DNA of 64,000 nucleotides from Kocuria marina (GTDB taxonomy: Bacteria; Actinomycetota; Actinomycetes; Actinomycetales; Micrococcaceae): positions 62,001-126,000 of the forward strand of contig NZ_JROM01000022.1 of NCBI RefSeq assembly GCF_000786655.1, given 5' to 3'. The notes beneath the pieces were generated by a model. That model ran no database searches, was not told the origin of the DNA, and was given only the letters and a program-made list of their open reading frames with translations. Each line of letters opens with the position of its first letter. Position 1 is the stretch's first letter. Positions 42,660 through 52,056 of the stretch are shown here, in pieces. A program made the translations under genes and the position numbers.

Positions 42660-43238
42660 GTGCTCATCTCAGACCGCGACATCCGCCGCCACCTGGACTC
42701 CGGGCGCGTGTGCCTGGAACCGTACGATCCCGCGATGGTCCAGCCCGCGAGCGTGGACGTGCGCCTGGACCGGTGGTTCCGGCTGTTCGACAACCACAAG
42801 TACGCGCACATCGACCCCTCCCAGGAGCAGCCCGACCTCACGCGGCTCGTGGGGGTGGCCCCGGACGAGCCGTTCGTGCTGCACCCGGGGGAGTTCGTGC
42901 TGGGGGCCACGTACGAGAAGGTCACCCTGCCGGACGACGTCGCGGCGCGCCTCGAGGGCAAGTCCTCCCTGGGGCGGCTGGGCCTGCTCACGCACTCGAC
43001 CGCCGGGTTCATCGACCCGGGCTTCAGCGGGCACGTGACGCTCGAGCTGTCCAACATGGCGACCCTGCCCATCAAGCTGTGGCCCGGCTCCAAGGTGGGG
43101 CAGCTGTGTTTCTTCCAGCTCTCCTCCGCGACCGAGCACCCCTACGGCAGCGGCGCGTACGGCAACCGCTACCAGGGCCAGCGGGGCCCCACCGCGTCGC
43201 GCAGCCACCTGAACTTCCACCGCACGATCATCGAGTGA
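42660..43238 (+). CDS. dcd: dCTP deaminase
   Basis: A 192-residue trimeric enzyme that deaminates dCTP for dTTP synthesis. The start ([11 protein letters not shown]) is the family N-terminus. The catalytic core [31 protein letters not shown] holds the Ser, Arg and essential Glu. The Thr/Ala before GFIDPGF and the actinobacterial origin leave open the bifunctional type that also cleaves dUTP to dUMP, as in Mycobacterium. The GTG start fits the family length; an ATG 18 bases upstream is less likely. A tRNA-Gly gene lies just upstream on the other strand. Confidence 0.93.
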   Translation: MLISDRDIRRHLDSGRVCLEPYDPAMVQPASVDVRLDRWFRLFDNHKYAHIDPSQEQPDLTRLVGVAPDEPFVLHPGEFVLGATYEKVTLPDDVAARLEGKSSLGRLGLLTHSTAGFIDPGFSGHVTLELSNMATLPIKLWPGSKVGQLCFFQLSSATEHPYGSGAYGNRYQGQRGPTASRSHLNFHRTIIE

Positions 43239-43241
43239 GCC

Positions 43242-43266
43242 CGCGTGTGAGGGCGGCTCACACGCG
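43242..43266. terminator. Shared terminator between dcd and the MFS gene
   Basis: CGCGTGTGA-N7-TCACACGCG, a perfect 9-bp stem overlapping the MFS stop codon, in the 19-base gap between the convergent genes. Confidence 0.5.
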
Positions 43267-44625
43267 CGCCGTGGTGAACCCCTCGGGCGGACGGGGCGTG
43301 AGCAACAGCAGCACGAGGCCCGCGGCCACGACCACCAGGATTCCCAGGATGCCCCAGATCTGGGCACCCATGAGGGTCACGAACACCCCGAACAACCCGG
43401 GGGCCATGAAGCTCACCGCGCGGCCCGTGGTGGCGTACAGACCGTAGATCTCCCCGTCACGGCCCGGGGGGATGAGCCGGCCCAGGTACGTGCGCGACGC
43501 GGCCTGTGCGGGTCCCACGAACAGGCACAGTGCCAGCCCGCACACCCAGAACGCGATCTTGCCGTGCCAGAACAGCAGGGCCGTTCCCGCCACGAGCACG
43601 CCCACGAGGGACGCGGTGATCACGGCGCGCGGGCCCAGCGCGTCGTCGAGCGCGCCGCCCACGAACGCACCCAGCGCCGCGATGAGATTGGCCGCGACCG
43701 CGAACATGATGACCTCGGTGAGCGAGAAGCCGAAGCTGCCCGCGGCCAGGACCCCGCCGAACGTGAAGACCCCGGCAAGTCCGTCCCGGTAGACCGCGGA
43801 ACTGAGCAGGAAGACGACCGTGGCACGCGAGACCCGCCACAGGGCCGCGATGGTGCGGAAGAGCTCGGCGTAGGCGCCCAGGATGCCGCGGCGGCGGGGC
43901 TGTGCAGGGACCGCAGCGGCGTCGTCGATGGATGCCCGGAACGGCATACTTCGCGCCTTGAGCATGAGGGGCAGGCAGAACACGAGGATCCATGCCGCGC
44001 TGAACAGTGCCACGGCGCGATAGTTGAGGGCGTCGTCGGTGGGGATGCCCAGGAACCCGGGCGTGACGAAACCGAACAGGACGAAGGCGAGGGCGAAGAT
44101 CCCGCCCACGTACCCCGCGCCCCAGCCCCACCCGGAGACCTTGCCCATGCGCTGCGGACCGGCCAGCGCGGGCAGCATGGCGTTGTAGCTGACCGTGGCG
44201 AACTCCTGGGCCACGCTGCCCACGGCCACGAGCCCCACGCCCAGGAACAGGAAGGCGGGATCGGGTCGGGCGAGGAACGCGAGACCCGTGCACAGGACGA
44301 GCACCACGGTGTTGCCGGTGAGGAACGTGGCGCGGGACCGCGGGGAATCGCTGCGCTGGCCGATCAGCGGAGCCGTCAACGCGATCGCGAAACCCGCGAC
44401 GGTCATGGCGATGCTCAGCACCGTGGACGTGTACTCGCTCGACCCGAACGCCGGGCTCGTGAGGTACACGGTGAACACGAACGTGAGCATCACGGCGTTG
44501 TACGCGGATGTGCCGGTGTCCCACAGGCACCACATGAGCACGCGGGCGCGTGAACCGCCCTCGCCGGGGCGCTGGGCGTGCGGGGGACGTCCAGGGGCCG
44601 CCGTGGACGGGTGCTGACCGGTCAT
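43258..44625 (-). CDS. MFS transporter, UMF1/Atg22-like
   Basis: A 455-residue, twelve-helix transporter. The N-terminal LMWCLWDTGTSAYNAVMLTFVFTVYL is the signature of the UMF1 (Atg22-like) branch, which continues with a SDSPRSR loop, an EFATVSYNAMLPALA helix and GPAQAASRTYLGRLIPPGRDGEIYGLYATTGRA in the second half. Fungal Atg22 exports amino acids from vacuoles; the bacterial substrate is unknown. TAGGGT six bases before the ATG suggests a leaderless message. Confidence 0.85.
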   Translation of the reverse strand: MTGQHPSTAAPGRPPHAQRPGEGGSRARVLMWCLWDTGTSAYNAVMLTFVFTVYLTSPAFGSSEYTSTVLSIAMTVAGFAIALTAPLIGQRSDSPRSRATFLTGNTVVLVLCTGLAFLARPDPAFLFLGVGLVAVGSVAQEFATVSYNAMLPALAGPQRMGKVSGWGWGAGYVGGIFALAFVLFGFVTPGFLGIPTDDALNYRAVALFSAAWILVFCLPLMLKARSMPFRASIDDAAAVPAQPRRRGILGAYAELFRTIAALWRVSRATVVFLLSSAVYRDGLAGVFTFGGVLAAGSFGFSLTEVIMFAVAANLIAALGAFVGGALDDALGPRAVITASLVGVLVAGTALLFWHGKIAFWVCGLALCLFVGPAQAASRTYLGRLIPPGRDGEIYGLYATTGRAVSFMAPGLFGVFVTLMGAQIWGILGILVVVAAGLVLLLLTPRPPEGFTTARV

Positions 44626-44631
44626 GGGCTC

Positions 44632-44637
44632 ACCCTA
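44632..44637 (-). promoter_or_regulatory. -10 element of the MFS gene, probable leaderless start
   Basis: TAGGGT on the minus strand, 6 nt before the ATG at 44625, no ribosome site. Confidence 0.4.
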
Positions 44638-44843
44638 CGGGCCCTGTGCCCTCCCGCCCAGGGTCCGGCGCCCCTGGGCAGTGGGGGCGCCGAGTGAGGG
44701 GCCCGTGACGTGCGGCGAAACGGACAGTCACCCTGCTTTGTTATGCTGGGGACCTCGAAACTGACACCCCATTTCCGCCCGGATCCCCGTGGGCCCATTT
44801 ACAGGTACTCGTGGGTAATCCGTGGCTCGAGAGGTAAGGTCCT

Positions 44844-47800
44844 ATGATCGCGGTGCTGCTTGTCCACGGGCTCGCGGCCCTGTGTGCACCCGCGATCCTC
44901 AAGCGCACCGGACGCTCCGGCTTCTACCTCGTGGCCCTCGTCCCACTCGCGAGTCTGATCTGGCTTATCACCCAGACATCCCGCGCCCACGCGGACGTGG
45001 ACGGGTGGACCACCACCGTGGAATGGATCCCCCAGCTGGGGATCTCGCTGTCCTTCCGGATGGATTCCCTCGCGTACATGATGTGCCTGCTGGTGCTGGG
45101 CGTGGGAGCGCTCGTCCTCGCGTACTGTGCGCGCTACTTCAAGCCGGACGCCCAGGGCATCGGCCCGTTCGCCGCCCAGCTCGTGGCCTTCGCGGGCGCC
45201 ATGTTCGGTCTGGTCACCGCGGACGACCTCATGGTGCTGTTCGTGTTCTGGGAGATCACCTCGGTGCTCTCCTTCCTGTTGATCTCCTATTCGCGCACCA
45301 AGCTCGCCGCGCGTCGAGCGGCCCTGCAGGCGCTCATCATCACCACCGCGGGCGGTCTGGCGATGCTCGTGGGCCTGGTCATGCTCGGCAACGCCGCCGG
45401 GACCTTCCGGATCTCAGGGGTCCTGGAGGCGGCCCCCGAGCTCCTGGGCTCCACCATGGTGGACGTGGCGCTCGTGCTGATCCTGGCCGGCGCAGTCTCC
45501 AAGTCCGCGCTGTTCCCCACCCACTTCTGGCTGCCCGCCGCCATGGCGGCGCCCACCCCGGTCTCCGCCTACCTGCACGCTGCGGCCATGGTCAAGGCCG
45601 GGATCTACCTCGTGGCGCGGCTCGCTCCCGGTTTCGTGGACACCCAGTGGTGGTTGCCCGTCACCTTGACCCTGGGCCTGGGCACCATGATCTTCGGTGG
45701 CTGGGTCGCACTGCGCCAGTTCGACCTCAAACTGATCCTCGCGTACGGCACGGTGAGCCAGCTGGGCTTCATCACGGCGGTCGTCGCGTTCGGCACCGCG
45801 GACACCGCGATGGCCGGCATGGGCATGGTCATCGCACACGGTCTGTTCAAGGCCACCCTGTTCCTGAGCGTGGGCATCATCGACCACCAGGCCGGCACCC
45901 GCGACATCCGCAGGCTCTCCGGTGTGGGTCGCACGGCACCCATGTTGTTCGTGGTGGCCATGATCGGTGCGGCGTCCATGGCCGGCATCCCGCCGCTGCT
46001 CGGCTTCGTGACCAAGGAAGCCGTCCTCACGGCGTTCGTGGACCACGCTTCGGACCCGCTCGCGATGATCGCGCTCGTGTGCGTAGTGCTCGGTTCCATC
46101 CTCACCTTCGCGTACAGCGCGCGGTTCCTGTGGGGCGGCTTCGCGCGCAAGCCCGCGCAGTTCTCCGATCTCGACGCCGCCGAGGACGGTCAGTCGGTCA
46201 TCGGCGAGTTCACCCCGGTGCCGTGGGCCTTCCTCGTGGCGCCCGCGGTGCTGGCCCTGCTCACGGTGGTGTTCGGCCTGTGGCCCGCACCCGTGGAGGC
46301 AGGGATCGTGCGCTACCAGGAACAGTTCCCGGACGTCGCCGAATCCCACGTGCACCTGGTGCTGTGGCACGGGCTGACCCCGGCGCTGGGGCTCTCCGCG
46401 CTGATCATCGGCGTGGGCGCGCTGTTGTACGTCGCGCGCCGGCCCGTGGGCTCGTTCCAGGACCGGTTGCCGAAACTGCCCACCGGTGACTTCGTCTACC
46501 GCAAGATCATCAACGTGCTGGACATGGTCGCGGTGTGGCTCACCGGCCGGACCCAGCGTGGTTCGCTGATGTTCTACCTGTCCGTGATCCTCGTGACCGC
46601 GATCGTGGTGCCGCTCGTGGCCCTGTTCTGGTACGAGACCCCGCCGCTCGCCGGGTTCCGCTACGCGGATTCCCCGGCCCAGCTGGTCACCGGGATCGCC
46701 ATGATCGTGGCGGCCCTGCTCGTGCTCACCGCGGGCAAGCGGTTCCTGGCCGTCCTGCTGGTCTCGGTCACGGGCTACGGCCTGGCCCTGACCTTCGCGC
46801 TCCACGGCGCGCCGGACCTCGCCCTGACCCAGACGCTCGTGGAGACGATCTCCCTCGTGGCGTTCGTCCTGGCGCTGCGCTCCCTGCCCGGCCCCCTGTG
46901 GAACCGCCGGCCCGCCGGGCACCGCGTGTTCCGCGCGGTCTTCGCCGTGGTGTTCGGACTGTTCATGATGGCGCTCGCGGTGTTCTCCATCTCCTCGCGG
47001 TCGGCGGAACGGATCTCCCTGGAACTGCCGCGGATGGCCTACGAGATGGGCGACGGCGCCAACGTGGTCAACGTCCTGCTCGTGGACATCCGCGCGTGGG
47101 ACACCATGGGTGAGATCACCGTGCTCACGGTGGCCGCCACGGGCATCGCCTCCCTGATCTTCGTCAAGGGACGCGGGGACCGCTTGCGCAGCGAACGCCA
47201 CGAGCTGGACACCCAGCAGCTGAAGGTCGTGCGTGGCGCGGACTCCGCGGCGCACTCCCCGCACGCGAACACCCGCCAGCTCGAGGTCGCCCGCCGGTTC
47301 ACCTCCCGCCCGGACGCGGACCCGTTCCTGCTCGCGGGGCGCACGCTCGCCCCGGAGCGGCGCTCGATCATCTTCGAGGTCGTGGCCCGGCTGCTGTTCC
47401 ATACCTTCATGCTCGTGTCCTTCTACCTGCTCATCGCGGGCCACAACATCCCCGGTGGTGGCTTCGCCGGCGGCCTGATGGCCTCCCTCGCCCTGACCCT
47501 GCGCTACCTCGCGGGCGGACGCTACGAGCTCGAACGCGCGACCCCGGTCAACGCGGGCTGGATGCTCGGCGCGGGCCTGGCGATCGCCTCCCTGTACGCG
47601 ATCGTCCCCGTGTTCTTCGGCGGGGCCGTGATGGAGAGCTACACGTTCGAGTGGGACATGCTCGTCTTCGGTCACGTCAAGTTCGTCACCGCCGTGATCT
47701 TCGACATCGGTGTCTACCTGATCGTGGTGGGCCTGGTGCTGGACATCCTGCGCTCCCTGGGCGGGCGGATCGATGAACGGATCGAGCGTTCCGCGGTGGA

Positions 47801-47945
47801 GTCCCGGAAGAAGCGCGCGGGCCGCGGCGCCCGGATCCGCCTGACCCGTAACGGCCCCGAGGTCACCGCGCACAGGGTGGACGACCCCGACGCTCCCGAG
47901 GGCTCCTTGGTCTCCGGGGACGAGCCCCAGGAGGCACAGCGATGA
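44844..47945 (+). CDS. mrpA: Mrp Na+/H+ antiporter subunit A fused to subunit B
   Basis: A 1033-residue membrane protein, the largest subunit of the Mrp multisubunit cation/proton antiporter. Residues 1-500 are the NuoL/ND5-like part (FRMDSLAYMM, FWEITSVLSFLLI, SKSALFPTHFWLPAAMAAPTPVSAYLHAAAMVKAGIYL with the proton-path Lys and His). Residues 600-770 form the MrpA C-terminal helices, and residues 835-970 are a fused MrpB domain (FMLVSFYLLIAGHNIPGGGFAGGLM). The GAGGTAAGG ribosome site supports the ATG. TATGCT at 44742-44747 may be the -10 box. First gene of a six-gene operon whose members all overlap or touch. Confidence 0.93.
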   Translation: MIAVLLVHGLAALCAPAILKRTGRSGFYLVALVPLASLIWLITQTSRAHADVDGWTTTVEWIPQLGISLSFRMDSLAYMMCLLVLGVGALVLAYCARYFKPDAQGIGPFAAQLVAFAGAMFGLVTADDLMVLFVFWEITSVLSFLLISYSRTKLAARRAALQALIITTAGGLAMLVGLVMLGNAAGTFRISGVLEAAPELLGSTMVDVALVLILAGAVSKSALFPTHFWLPAAMAAPTPVSAYLHAAAMVKAGIYLVARLAPGFVDTQWWLPVTLTLGLGTMIFGGWVALRQFDLKLILAYGTVSQLGFITAVVAFGTADTAMAGMGMVIAHGLFKATLFLSVGIIDHQAGTRDIRRLSGVGRTAPMLFVVAMIGAASMAGIPPLLGFVTKEAVLTAFVDHASDPLAMIALVCVVLGSILTFAYSARFLWGGFARKPAQFSDLDAAEDGQSVIGEFTPVPWAFLVAPAVLALLTVVFGLWPAPVEAGIVRYQEQFPDVAESHVHLVLWHGLTPALGLSALIIGVGALLYVARRPVGSFQDRLPKLPTGDFVYRKIINVLDMVAVWLTGRTQRGSLMFYLSVILVTAIVVPLVALFWYETPPLAGFRYADSPAQLVTGIAMIVAALLVLTAGKRFLAVLLVSVTGYGLALTFALHGAPDLALTQTLVETISLVAFVLALRSLPGPLWNRRPAGHRVFRAVFAVVFGLFMMALAVFSISSRSAERISLELPRMAYEMGDGANVVNVLLVDIRAWDTMGEITVLTVAATGIASLIFVKGRGDRLRSERHELDTQQLKVVRGADSAAHSPHANTRQLEVARRFTSRPDADPFLLAGRTLAPERRSIIFEVVARLLFHTFMLVSFYLLIAGHNIPGGGFAGGLMASLALTLRYLAGGRYELERATPVNAGWMLGAGLAIASLYAIVPVFFGGAVMESYTFEWDMLVFGHVKFVTAVIFDIGVYLIVVGLVLDILRSLGGRIDERIERSAVESRKKRAGRGARIRLTRNGPEVTAHRVDDPDAPEGSLVSGDEPQEAQR

Positions 47946-48472
47946 CCGTGAATCTCACACTCCTGGTAATCATGGGTGTGCTGTTCTCCGTGGGGGTCTA
48001 CCTCCTGCTGGAACGCTCGCTCACCCGCGTACTGCTGGGCATCATGCTGCTCACCAACGGGGCCAACCTGCTGATCCTGCACACGAGCGGCGCACCCGGC
48101 ATCGCGCCGTTGTACGACGCCGCCCGCGACCCCTCGGAGTACTCGGACCCGCTGCCGCAGGCGCTCGTGCTCACCTCGATCGTGATCTCGCTCGCCACGA
48201 CCGCCTTCATCCTCAGCATGATCTGGCGTTCGTGGATCCTGGCCCGCCGGGACGAGATCCAGGACGACCTCCAGGACCGCCGCGTGGCGCAGCAGTCCTC
48301 GTACGACGCCGAGGACGACGACGCCCTGCCGCAGGACACCTCCGAGTTCAACCACGCGGACGCCCGGTTCGCACCGTCGCGTCACAACGAGGAAGAGGCC
48401 GCCGAATCGCCTGGTCACTACAGGGCCGAGAAGTTCTCCGAGGCGCGAGGGAGGAGCCCGCATGACCACTGA
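47942..48472 (+). CDS. mrpC: Mrp antiporter subunit C
   Basis: A 176-residue NuoK-like subunit with three helices in the first 100 residues (GVLFSVGVYLLLERSLTRVLLGIMLLTNGANLLIL, then DPLPQALVLTSIVISLATTAFIL). The hydrophilic C-terminal 75 residues are longer than in Bacillus MrpC. ATGA overlap with the gene before and an 11-base overlap with mrpD. Confidence 0.92.
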   Translation: MTVNLTLLVIMGVLFSVGVYLLLERSLTRVLLGIMLLTNGANLLILHTSGAPGIAPLYDAARDPSEYSDPLPQALVLTSIVISLATTAFILSMIWRSWILARRDEIQDDLQDRRVAQQSSYDAEDDDALPQDTSEFNHADARFAPSRHNEEEAAESPGHYRAEKFSEARGRSPHDH

Positions 48473-50099
48473 TCCGGCACAGTTCGCGCCGCTCGCGGTC
48501 CTGATCCCGTTCCTCGGCGCCGCCCTGAACTTCATCATCGTCCACCGCAACCGGCTGCAGCGCGGGGTGACCGTGGGCGCCATGGTGCTCACGCTGATCC
48601 TGAACGCGTTCATGCTCGCGAACGTATGGAACCAGGGCCCGCAGGTCGTGCACCTGGGGGACTGGGCCGCCCCGTACGGCATCGTGATGGTCGTGGACCA
48701 GTTGTCCGCGCTCATGCTCGTGGTCTCCGTGGTGGTGTCCCTCGCGGTGTTGATCTACGCGGTCAGTGAGGGTGTGGCCAGCGGGGACGACGAGGGTCCC
48801 ATCTCCATCTTCTACCCCACGTTCCTGTTGCTGGTCGCGGGTGTGTCCCACGCGTTCCTCGCGGGTGACCTCTTCAACCTCTACGTGGGCTTCGAGATCC
48901 TGTTGACCGCCTCCTACGTCCTGCTCACCATGGGCGGTACGGCGCAGCGGATCCGTGCGGGCGTGACCTACGTGGTCGTCTCGGTGATCTCCTCGATCCT
49001 GTTCCTGATCTCCCTGGGGATGATCTACGGCGCCACGGGCACCGTGAACATGGCGGACCTGTCCGTGAAGCTCGCGGACCTGCCGCAGGGCACCCAGATG
49101 CAGTTGCACCTGATGCTGCTGATCGCGTTCGGGGTCAAGGCCGCGATCTTCCCGCTGTCCTTCTGGCTGCCCGACTCCTACCCCACCGCGTCCGCACCGG
49201 TGACCGCGGTGTTCGCCGGTCTATTGACCAAGGTGGGCGTCTACTCGATCATCCGCACCGAGACCTTGTTGTTCCCCGGGACGCAGATCAACGACCTGTT
49301 GATGTGGGTCGCGTTGTTGACCATGGTCGTGGGCATCCTGGGCGCGCTCGCCCAGATCGACATCAAACGTATGCTCTCGTTCACGCTGATCAGTCACATC
49401 GGCTACATGATCTTCGGCATCGCGCTGGGCACGCAGGCCGCACTGGCCGCGGTGGTCTACTACATCGCGCACCACATCGTGATCCAGACCAGCCTGTTCC
49501 TGGTCGCCGGACTGATCGAGCGCCGCGGTGGCTCCACCAACGTGGACCGCCTCGCCGGGATGCTCAAGATCTCCCCGCTGCTGGGTGTGCTGTACGTGAT
49601 CCCGGCCCTGAACCTGGGCGGCATCCCGCCGTTCTCGGGCTTCCTGGGCAAGGTGGGCCTGCTGGAGGCCGGTGTCGAGGCCGGGACGTGGCTGAGCTAC
49701 CTGCTCGTGGGCGTGTCCGTGTTCGTCTCGCTGCTCACGCTCATGGCCCTGATCCGCGTGTGGAACCGCGTGTTCCTGCGCAACGTGGACGACGCCGAGT
49801 ACCCGGACCCCGTGCTGCGCGCCACCACCGCGGAGGGCCGCCGCCCCCGCACGTCCCGCGCGGTCGCGGGCGAGTCCGGCAGCCGCTTCTCCGGCCGGTC
49901 CCCCGTGGTACTGCTGCCCGGGACCATGGTGGGCGCGACCACCGCGCTCGTGGCGGTGGGCGTGGCGCTCACGGTCTTCGCCGGGCCGCTGTTCGATCTC
50001 GCGGACAACGCGTCCGAGAACCTGATCAATCCGGATAGATACGTCAATGCCGTGCTGGCCCCCGTGGGTCCCGGCGGTGTGAGCGAGGAGGGCCGATGA
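48462..50099 (+). CDS. mrpD: Mrp antiporter subunit D
   Basis: A 545-residue NuoM/N-like proton-translocating subunit of about fourteen helices. Key segments are DLFNLYVGFEILLTASYVLL (conserved Glu), GVKAAIFPLSFWLPDSYPTASAPVTAVFAGLLTKVGVYSIIR (Lys) and IGYMIFGIALGTQAALAAVVYYIAHHIVIQTSLFLVAGLIE. Length is slightly above usual because of a loop near residue 460 rich in Arg and Ser. Translation is coupled to mrpC and mrpE. Confidence 0.93.
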   Translation: MTTDPAQFAPLAVLIPFLGAALNFIIVHRNRLQRGVTVGAMVLTLILNAFMLANVWNQGPQVVHLGDWAAPYGIVMVVDQLSALMLVVSVVVSLAVLIYAVSEGVASGDDEGPISIFYPTFLLLVAGVSHAFLAGDLFNLYVGFEILLTASYVLLTMGGTAQRIRAGVTYVVVSVISSILFLISLGMIYGATGTVNMADLSVKLADLPQGTQMQLHLMLLIAFGVKAAIFPLSFWLPDSYPTASAPVTAVFAGLLTKVGVYSIIRTETLLFPGTQINDLLMWVALLTMVVGILGALAQIDIKRMLSFTLISHIGYMIFGIALGTQAALAAVVYYIAHHIVIQTSLFLVAGLIERRGGSTNVDRLAGMLKISPLLGVLYVIPALNLGGIPPFSGFLGKVGLLEAGVEAGTWLSYLLVGVSVFVSLLTLMALIRVWNRVFLRNVDDAEYPDPVLRATTAEGRRPRTSRAVAGESGSRFSGRSPVVLLPGTMVGATTALVAVGVALTVFAGPLFDLADNASENLINPDRYVNAVLAPVGPGGVSEEGR

Positions 50100-50743
50100 G
50101 TACGTCCCCGATGCAGCGCCGCTCCCGGAACTCCCTGCGGGCCGAGCTGCCCCTGATCCTGTGGCTCGTGGTCGTGTGGGGTGCCCTGTGGGGTGACTGG
50201 AGCGTGGGCAACCTGGTCTTCGGGCTGATTCTCGCGGTGTTCGTGACCCGCACGCTCACGCTGCCCCCGGTGCGGTTGTCCGGGCGGTTCAACGTCCTGC
50301 ACTTCGCGCTGTTCGTGATCACGTTCATCTGGCAGGTGGCCCGGGCCAGCATCCACGTGTTCGGTGTCGCGCTCATGCAGGGCCCCAAGGTGCACAACGC
50401 GGTGCTGCGAGTGAAGCTGCGGCAGAACAACGACCTGCTCATGACGGCCGTGGGTCACACCATGGCGCTGATCCCGGGCTCGCTCGTGGTGGAGGTGGAT
50501 CGCGGCAACGGGATCCTGTACTTCCACGTGCTGGACGTCTCCACGCCGGAGGAAGCGGAGTCGTTCCGGGAGTCCGCGCTGAACATCGAGGCGGCGTGGA
50601 TCAAGATCATGGGCTCCAAGGAGGACCTCGCGAAACTGGAGGCCTCGGGTGACGCGGGCGGCGCGGACGCCTCCGGCGCCGTCGCGTCGCCGACCACCAA
50701 GATGAACAAGGCCCTGGACGGCCTCGGGGAGGAGCGGCCATGA
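50096..50743 (+). CDS. mrpE: Mrp antiporter subunit E
   Basis: A 215-residue subunit with two to three N-terminal helices and a cytoplasmic domain. LRQNNDLLMTAVGHTMALIPGSLVVEVDR and LYFHVLDV are the conserved core. It overlaps mrpD by four bases and mrpF by four. An Ala/Ser-rich C-terminal tail extends beyond the family core. Confidence 0.9.
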   Translation: MSTSPMQRRSRNSLRAELPLILWLVVVWGALWGDWSVGNLVFGLILAVFVTRTLTLPPVRLSGRFNVLHFALFVITFIWQVARASIHVFGVALMQGPKVHNAVLRVKLRQNNDLLMTAVGHTMALIPGSLVVEVDRGNGILYFHVLDVSTPEEAESFRESALNIEAAWIKIMGSKEDLAKLEASGDAGGADASGAVASPTTKMNKALDGLGEERP

Positions 50744-51009
50744 CCATGTTCGACGTCGCCGTGTGGGTGTGCGGTGCGATTCTCACCGTGGCGGCCGCGG
50801 GCACGATCTACCGGCTGGCCAAGGGCCCGTCCCTGCTGGACCGGGTGATCGCCACGGACGTGCTGCTCGCGATCGTGGGTGCGGGTCTCGCCATCGAGAT
50901 GGTGTACAACCACCACTCCAGCAACATCATCCTGCTCGTGATCATCTCCCTGGTGGGCTTCCTGGGCTCCGTGACGGTCGCGCGCAACGTGGGGTTGGAG
51001 CGCTCATGA
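50740..51009 (+). CDS. mrpF: Mrp antiporter subunit F
   Basis: An 89-residue, three-helix subunit. TIYRLAKGPSLLDRVIATDVL is the diagnostic segment, with the conserved Arg-Gly-Pro-type turn and Asp. Coupled by ATGA overlaps on both sides. Confidence 0.92.
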   Translation: MTMFDVAVWVCGAILTVAAAGTIYRLAKGPSLLDRVIATDVLLAIVGAGLAIEMVYNHHSSNIILLVIISLVGFLGSVTVARNVGLERS

Positions 51010-51371
51010 ACTGGCACACCGTCCTGGACGTCATCGCGCTGCTGTGCCTCGTGGGGGGCTCCCTCATGTCCCTGGCCGCGGCGGTGGGTCTGGTGCGCTT
51101 CCCCGATCTACTCTCGCGCATGCACGCCGGCACCAAGCCCCAGGTCCTGGGGTTGCTCCTGCTGCTCACGGCCGTGGCGATCGAGAGCGGCAATCCCGGC
51201 ATGATCCCGCTGATGATCCTCGCGTGGCTGTTCCAGCTGCTCACGGTGCCCGTGTCCGCGCACATGGTGGGCCGCGCCGCCTACCGCTCCAAGCACCTGA
51301 ACGAGAAGAACCTCGTGGAGGACGAGCTGCGCGAGGTCGTCGCTCGCGCTGGCGAGGAAGAATCTCGCTGA
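51006..51371 (+). CDS. mrpG: Mrp antiporter subunit G
   Basis: A 121-residue, three-helix subunit, the last of the complex. GLVRFPDLLSRMHAGTKPQVLGLLLLL is the family signature. The charged C-terminal 25 residues are cytoplasmic. Its ATG overlaps the mrpF stop. With A/B, C, D, E and F the set is complete, so a functional Na+/H+ antiporter for salt and alkaline pH tolerance is expected. Confidence 0.92.
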   Translation: MNWHTVLDVIALLCLVGGSLMSLAAAVGLVRFPDLLSRMHAGTKPQVLGLLLLLTAVAIESGNPGMIPLMILAWLFQLLTVPVSAHMVGRAAYRSKHLNEKNLVEDELREVVARAGEEESR

Positions 51372-51501
51372 GGACGTAATTCTCGGTGGGGCCGGGTCCC
51401 TTCCGCCCCGTCGCGCCCGGCGCTTCGTATGCTGGGCAACGAGCACGACGTCGTCGGCTGCCCGGTGCCGCCGGCACCCCACAAGACAAGGAGAAAACCT
51501 C

Positions 51502-51774
51502 ATGAACAAGGCAATGGACATTTTCGGCACGGTGGCGTCCCTGGGTGGCGTGGCCCTGGCCAACAAGGGTCTGTCCGCGGTGTGGAAGCAGGTCACGGGC
51601 AACGAGCCCCCCGCCAAGAACCCGGACCCGGACGAGGCCTGGACCGACATCATCATCTGGGCCGTGATCACCGGTGTCGTGGGCACCGTCATCAAGGTGG
51701 GGATCTCCCGCCAGGTGGCCAAGTTCGAGTCCAAGGACTCCGATCCCTCCCGCAGCTCCCAAAGCGAGATCTGA
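51502..51774 (+). CDS. DUF4235-type small membrane protein
   Basis: A 90-residue protein with two hydrophobic segments (FGTVASLGGVALANKGL and IIIWAVITGVVGTVIKVGISRQVAKF). This pattern matches the actinobacterial DUF4235 family, function unknown. TATGCT at 51428-51433 may be its -10 box and ACAAGGAG its ribosome site. It ends at a very strong terminator. Confidence 0.75.
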   Translation: MNKAMDIFGTVASLGGVALANKGLSAVWKQVTGNEPPAKNPDPDEAWTDIIIWAVITGVVGTVIKVGISRQVAKFESKDSDPSRSSQSEI

Positions 51775-51830
51775 GCCGCGGGTCCCGCGCCCCCGTATGG
51801 GTGGGCCGGGGCCGCGTAGGACGCACGTAC

Positions 51831-51875
51831 GACGGCGGGTGGCCGGGCACGCGAGATGCCCGGCCACCCGCCGTC
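51831..51875 (+). terminator. Terminator of the DUF4235 gene
   Basis: A perfect 19-bp stem (GACGGCGGGTGGCCGGGCA) with a 7-nt loop. Its 3' arm touches the promoter region (TAGACT at 51882-51887) of the TPP-controlled operon. Confidence 0.75.
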
Positions 51876-51897
51876 GTGGTCTAGACTGGCGTCTCAA

Positions 51898-51985
51898 CGA
51901 CAGGGGAGCGCCACCGCGGCGCTGAGAGTGCGCGTGAGCGCAGACCCTCGAACCTGATCCGGCTCGTACCGGCGCTAGGGAGTCG
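51898..51985 (+). promoter_or_regulatory. TPP riboswitch aptamer
   Basis: The thi-box is clear: P1 CGAC/GTCG, AGGGGAGC, GCTGAGAGTGCG, CAGACCCTCGAACCTGATCC and the closing TAGGGAGTCG. It binds thiamin pyrophosphate and lowers expression of the downstream ykoEDC genes when thiamin is plentiful. Confidence 0.93.
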
Positions 51986-52028
51986 AGTATCTCAAGGACC
52001 CGCTCGCAACGGCGGGTGGTGTTCTTCC

Positions 52029-52049
52029 CCTCCTGGGATCTTCAGGAGG
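52029..52049 (+). promoter_or_regulatory. Anti-Shine-Dalgarno hairpin of the TPP switch
   Basis: CCTCCTG-N7-CAGGAGG places the ykoE ribosome site inside a perfect 7-bp stem. A neighbouring CCCGC...GCGGG helix (52000-52016) could compete. This points to translational control rather than a terminator. Confidence 0.6.
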
Positions 52050-52056
52050 ATTCAGT

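Noticed and set aside
45414-47873. An 819-codon minus-strand open frame
   Set aside because: Antisense shadow of the Mrp subunit A gene.
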